64,000 bases of DNA from Bacillus thuringiensis. Lineage in GTDB: Bacteria; Bacillota; Bacilli; Bacillales; Bacillaceae_G. The stretch covers positions 3,965,501 to 4,029,500 of the forward strand of contig NZ_CP155559.1 of the NCBI RefSeq assembly GCF_022095615.2, written 5' to 3'. The notes below the pieces were generated by a model that saw only the letters and a list, made by a program, of their open reading frames with translations, did not search any database and was not told the origin of the DNA. The translations under genes were made by a program, and so were the position numbers. Position 1 is the stretch's first letter. Each line of letters begins with the position of its first letter. Below are positions 63,218-64,000 of this stretch, piece by piece.

Positions 63218-63384
63218 TACATGTACCTTTTAAACACCCACTAAGAAAGCGCTTACTGTAGGTTGGGTGAAATATTACTTATGAAATGAATAACATATAT
63301 GTCCTATTTTTTCCATTATATTATGATACATCTTATCATCATAAACTAAAGGAAACAACGAGCTTTTTTTGTCATGTTTTGACT

Positions 63385-63419
63385 AAAAAAAGCAGGTGAT
63401 GTTTCACCTGCCTTTTTTC
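63385..63419 (-). terminator. phoU terminator
   Basis: AAAAAGCAGGTGA-TGT-TTCACCTGCCTTTTTT hairpin after the phoU stop. Confidence 0.85.
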
Positions 63420-63420
63420 G

Positions 63421-64000
63421 TTATTCATTTAATAAGTAATGCTTTCCTTTTACTAAATAAAAAACATTTTCAGCAATATTTGTAATATGATCTGCTACAC
63501 GCTCGATATATCTCGCCACAAAGGATAATTGTGTAATTTGTGTAATCGCTTCTGGCTGTTCTGGAACTGAAGATATAAATTCACGAATCGCTTTCCCATA
63601 TATTTCATCAACTGAATCATCCATTTCGGCAATTTGTTTCGCAAAAGTTAAATTTTCTTGCTCATATGCTTCCAACGCTAACTGTAACATCTTATTTGCA
63701 ATTGCAAACATTTCATCAAGATTGTGTAAACTAACAACCACTTCTTTTTCCCCAAGACGAATTGTTGATTTCGCAATATTAACAGCATGATCTGCAATAC
63801 GCTCTAAATCTGTCGCTGTTTTAATTGAAATGAAAATCCTTCTTAAATCACTTGCTACAGGTTGCTGCTTCGTAATAAGCATAAGCGCAAGATCATTTAT
63901 TTCCTCTTCTAAATTATCCATACGATAATCACCATCTATTACCTCTAACGCTTTCTCTACATCTCTTGTATGAAGACCTTCCATAGCAAGCAATAAAGCT
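63421..64000 (-). CDS. phoU: phosphate-specific transport accessory protein PhoU (5' end outside window)
   Basis: Partial. The visible 193 residues form the two three-helix repeats of PhoU, with DLALMLITKQQPVASDLRRIFISIKTATDLERIADHAVNIAKS and the second copy ISFVARYIERVADHITNIAENVFYL-like segment. The E/D-x-x-x-D metal motifs are in DLERIADH and YIERVADH. The reading frame continues without a start past the right edge, so about 25 residues are missing. It regulates Pst phosphate uptake; the pst operon is expected just beyond. Confidence 0.95.
   Translation of the reverse strand, partial: ALLLAMEGLHTRDVEKALEVIDGDYRMDNLEEEINDLALMLITKQQPVASDLRRIFISIKTATDLERIADHAVNIAKSTIRLGEKEVVVSLHNLDEMFAIANKMLQLALEAYEQENLTFAKQIAEMDDSVDEIYGKAIREFISSVPEQPEAITQITQLSFVARYIERVADHITNIAENVFYLVKGKHYLLNE

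Larger units (their letters stand above)
63041..63420. other. intergenic region with structured element, upstream of the fusion gene
   Basis: About 380 bases without an ORF. It contains the repeat-like structured element at 63121-63217, a near-palindromic cre-like sequence AGAAAGCGCTTACT at 63244, and the phoU terminator at its right end. Confidence 0.5.

Noticed and set aside
63244..63257. cre-like palindrome AGAAAGCGCTTACT upstream of the nucleotidyltransferase gene
   Set aside because: The core is good, but it is about 200 bases from the gene and both outer positions mismatch, so it is not listed as a site.

Overview
The window is chromosomal DNA of low GC content from an endospore-forming, low-GC Gram-positive bacterium. 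It almost certainly comes from the Bacillus cereus group (cereus/anthracis/thuringiensis type). It carries the complete spoIIIA sporulation operon, spore photoproduct lyase and a complete comG competence-pilus operon. The backbone gene order follows the Bacillus subtilis yqh/yqg region: spoIIIA-yqhV-efp-yqhT-aroQ-yqhR / yqhQ-yqhP / mntR / lipM / yqhL / gcvPB-gcvPA-gcvT / yqhH-yqhG / yqzE / comG / yqgY / yqgX / yqgW / glcK-yqgQ / yqgN-rpmG. Group-specific genes sit in the gaps, including a prolyl 4-hydroxylase of the anthrax-P4H type and a second, MurG-like glycosyltransferase. No tRNA, rRNA, insertion sequence, prophage or CRISPR array was seen. Species within the group cannot be decided from this sequence.

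Layout. Positions 0.4-6.0 kb hold spoIIIAA-AH and yqhV on the minus strand; accBC is expected just off the left edge. Positions 6.2-7.1 kb hold a GNAT acetyltransferase and a membrane protein. Positions 7.1-9.7 kb hold efp, an M24 peptidase, aroQ and yqhR. Positions 10-12.5 kb hold yqhQ, yqhP, a HAD phosphatase and mntR. Positions 12.7-17.9 kb hold splB, an autoregulated PadR/DUF1129 pair, an unrecognised Pro/Ala-rich protein, lipM, a membrane rhodanese and a lipoprotein. Positions 18.2-25.7 kb are an accessory block: a LacI regulator, a TetR regulator plus a small multidrug resistance (SMR) pair, small membrane proteins, and a GntR-controlled ABC exporter with four paralogous permeases. Positions 26-30 kb hold the glycine cleavage operon, and 30.3-32.8 kb the SNF2 helicase/YqhG pair.

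Positions 33-36 kb hold small genes, a VC0807-type membrane protein, yqzE, shikimate kinase and the prolyl 4-hydroxylase. Positions 36-40 kb hold comGG-GA. Positions 40-46.6 kb hold an HTH regulator with four C-terminal cysteines, yqgY, a cystine symporter, a run of unknown small genes and the murG paralog. Positions 46.7-54.8 kb are a methionine/sulfur module: yitJ-metH(-murG) on the minus strand and metI-metC on the plus strand, each preceded by its own SAM-I riboswitch, arranged back to back. Positions 55-60.6 kb hold an isochorismatase, a PagR-like ArsR regulator, a MidA-type methyltransferase, yqgX, yqgW, glcK, yqgQ, yqgN and rpmG. Positions 60.7-64 kb hold a three-domain nucleotidyltransferase with a decayed phosphomannomutase domain, a structured repeat-like element and the 3' part of phoU.

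Most interesting signals: an apparent AUC start codon for spoIIIAD; a MurG paralog downstream of metH under a SAM riboswitch; duplicated operators at the padR and tetR loci; a four-permease GntR/ABC unit with a long perfect inverted repeat; a pseudo-enzyme PMM domain; a dispersed element shared between about 25.9 and 63.1 kb; and an unrecognised two-domain protein at 15.0 kb.
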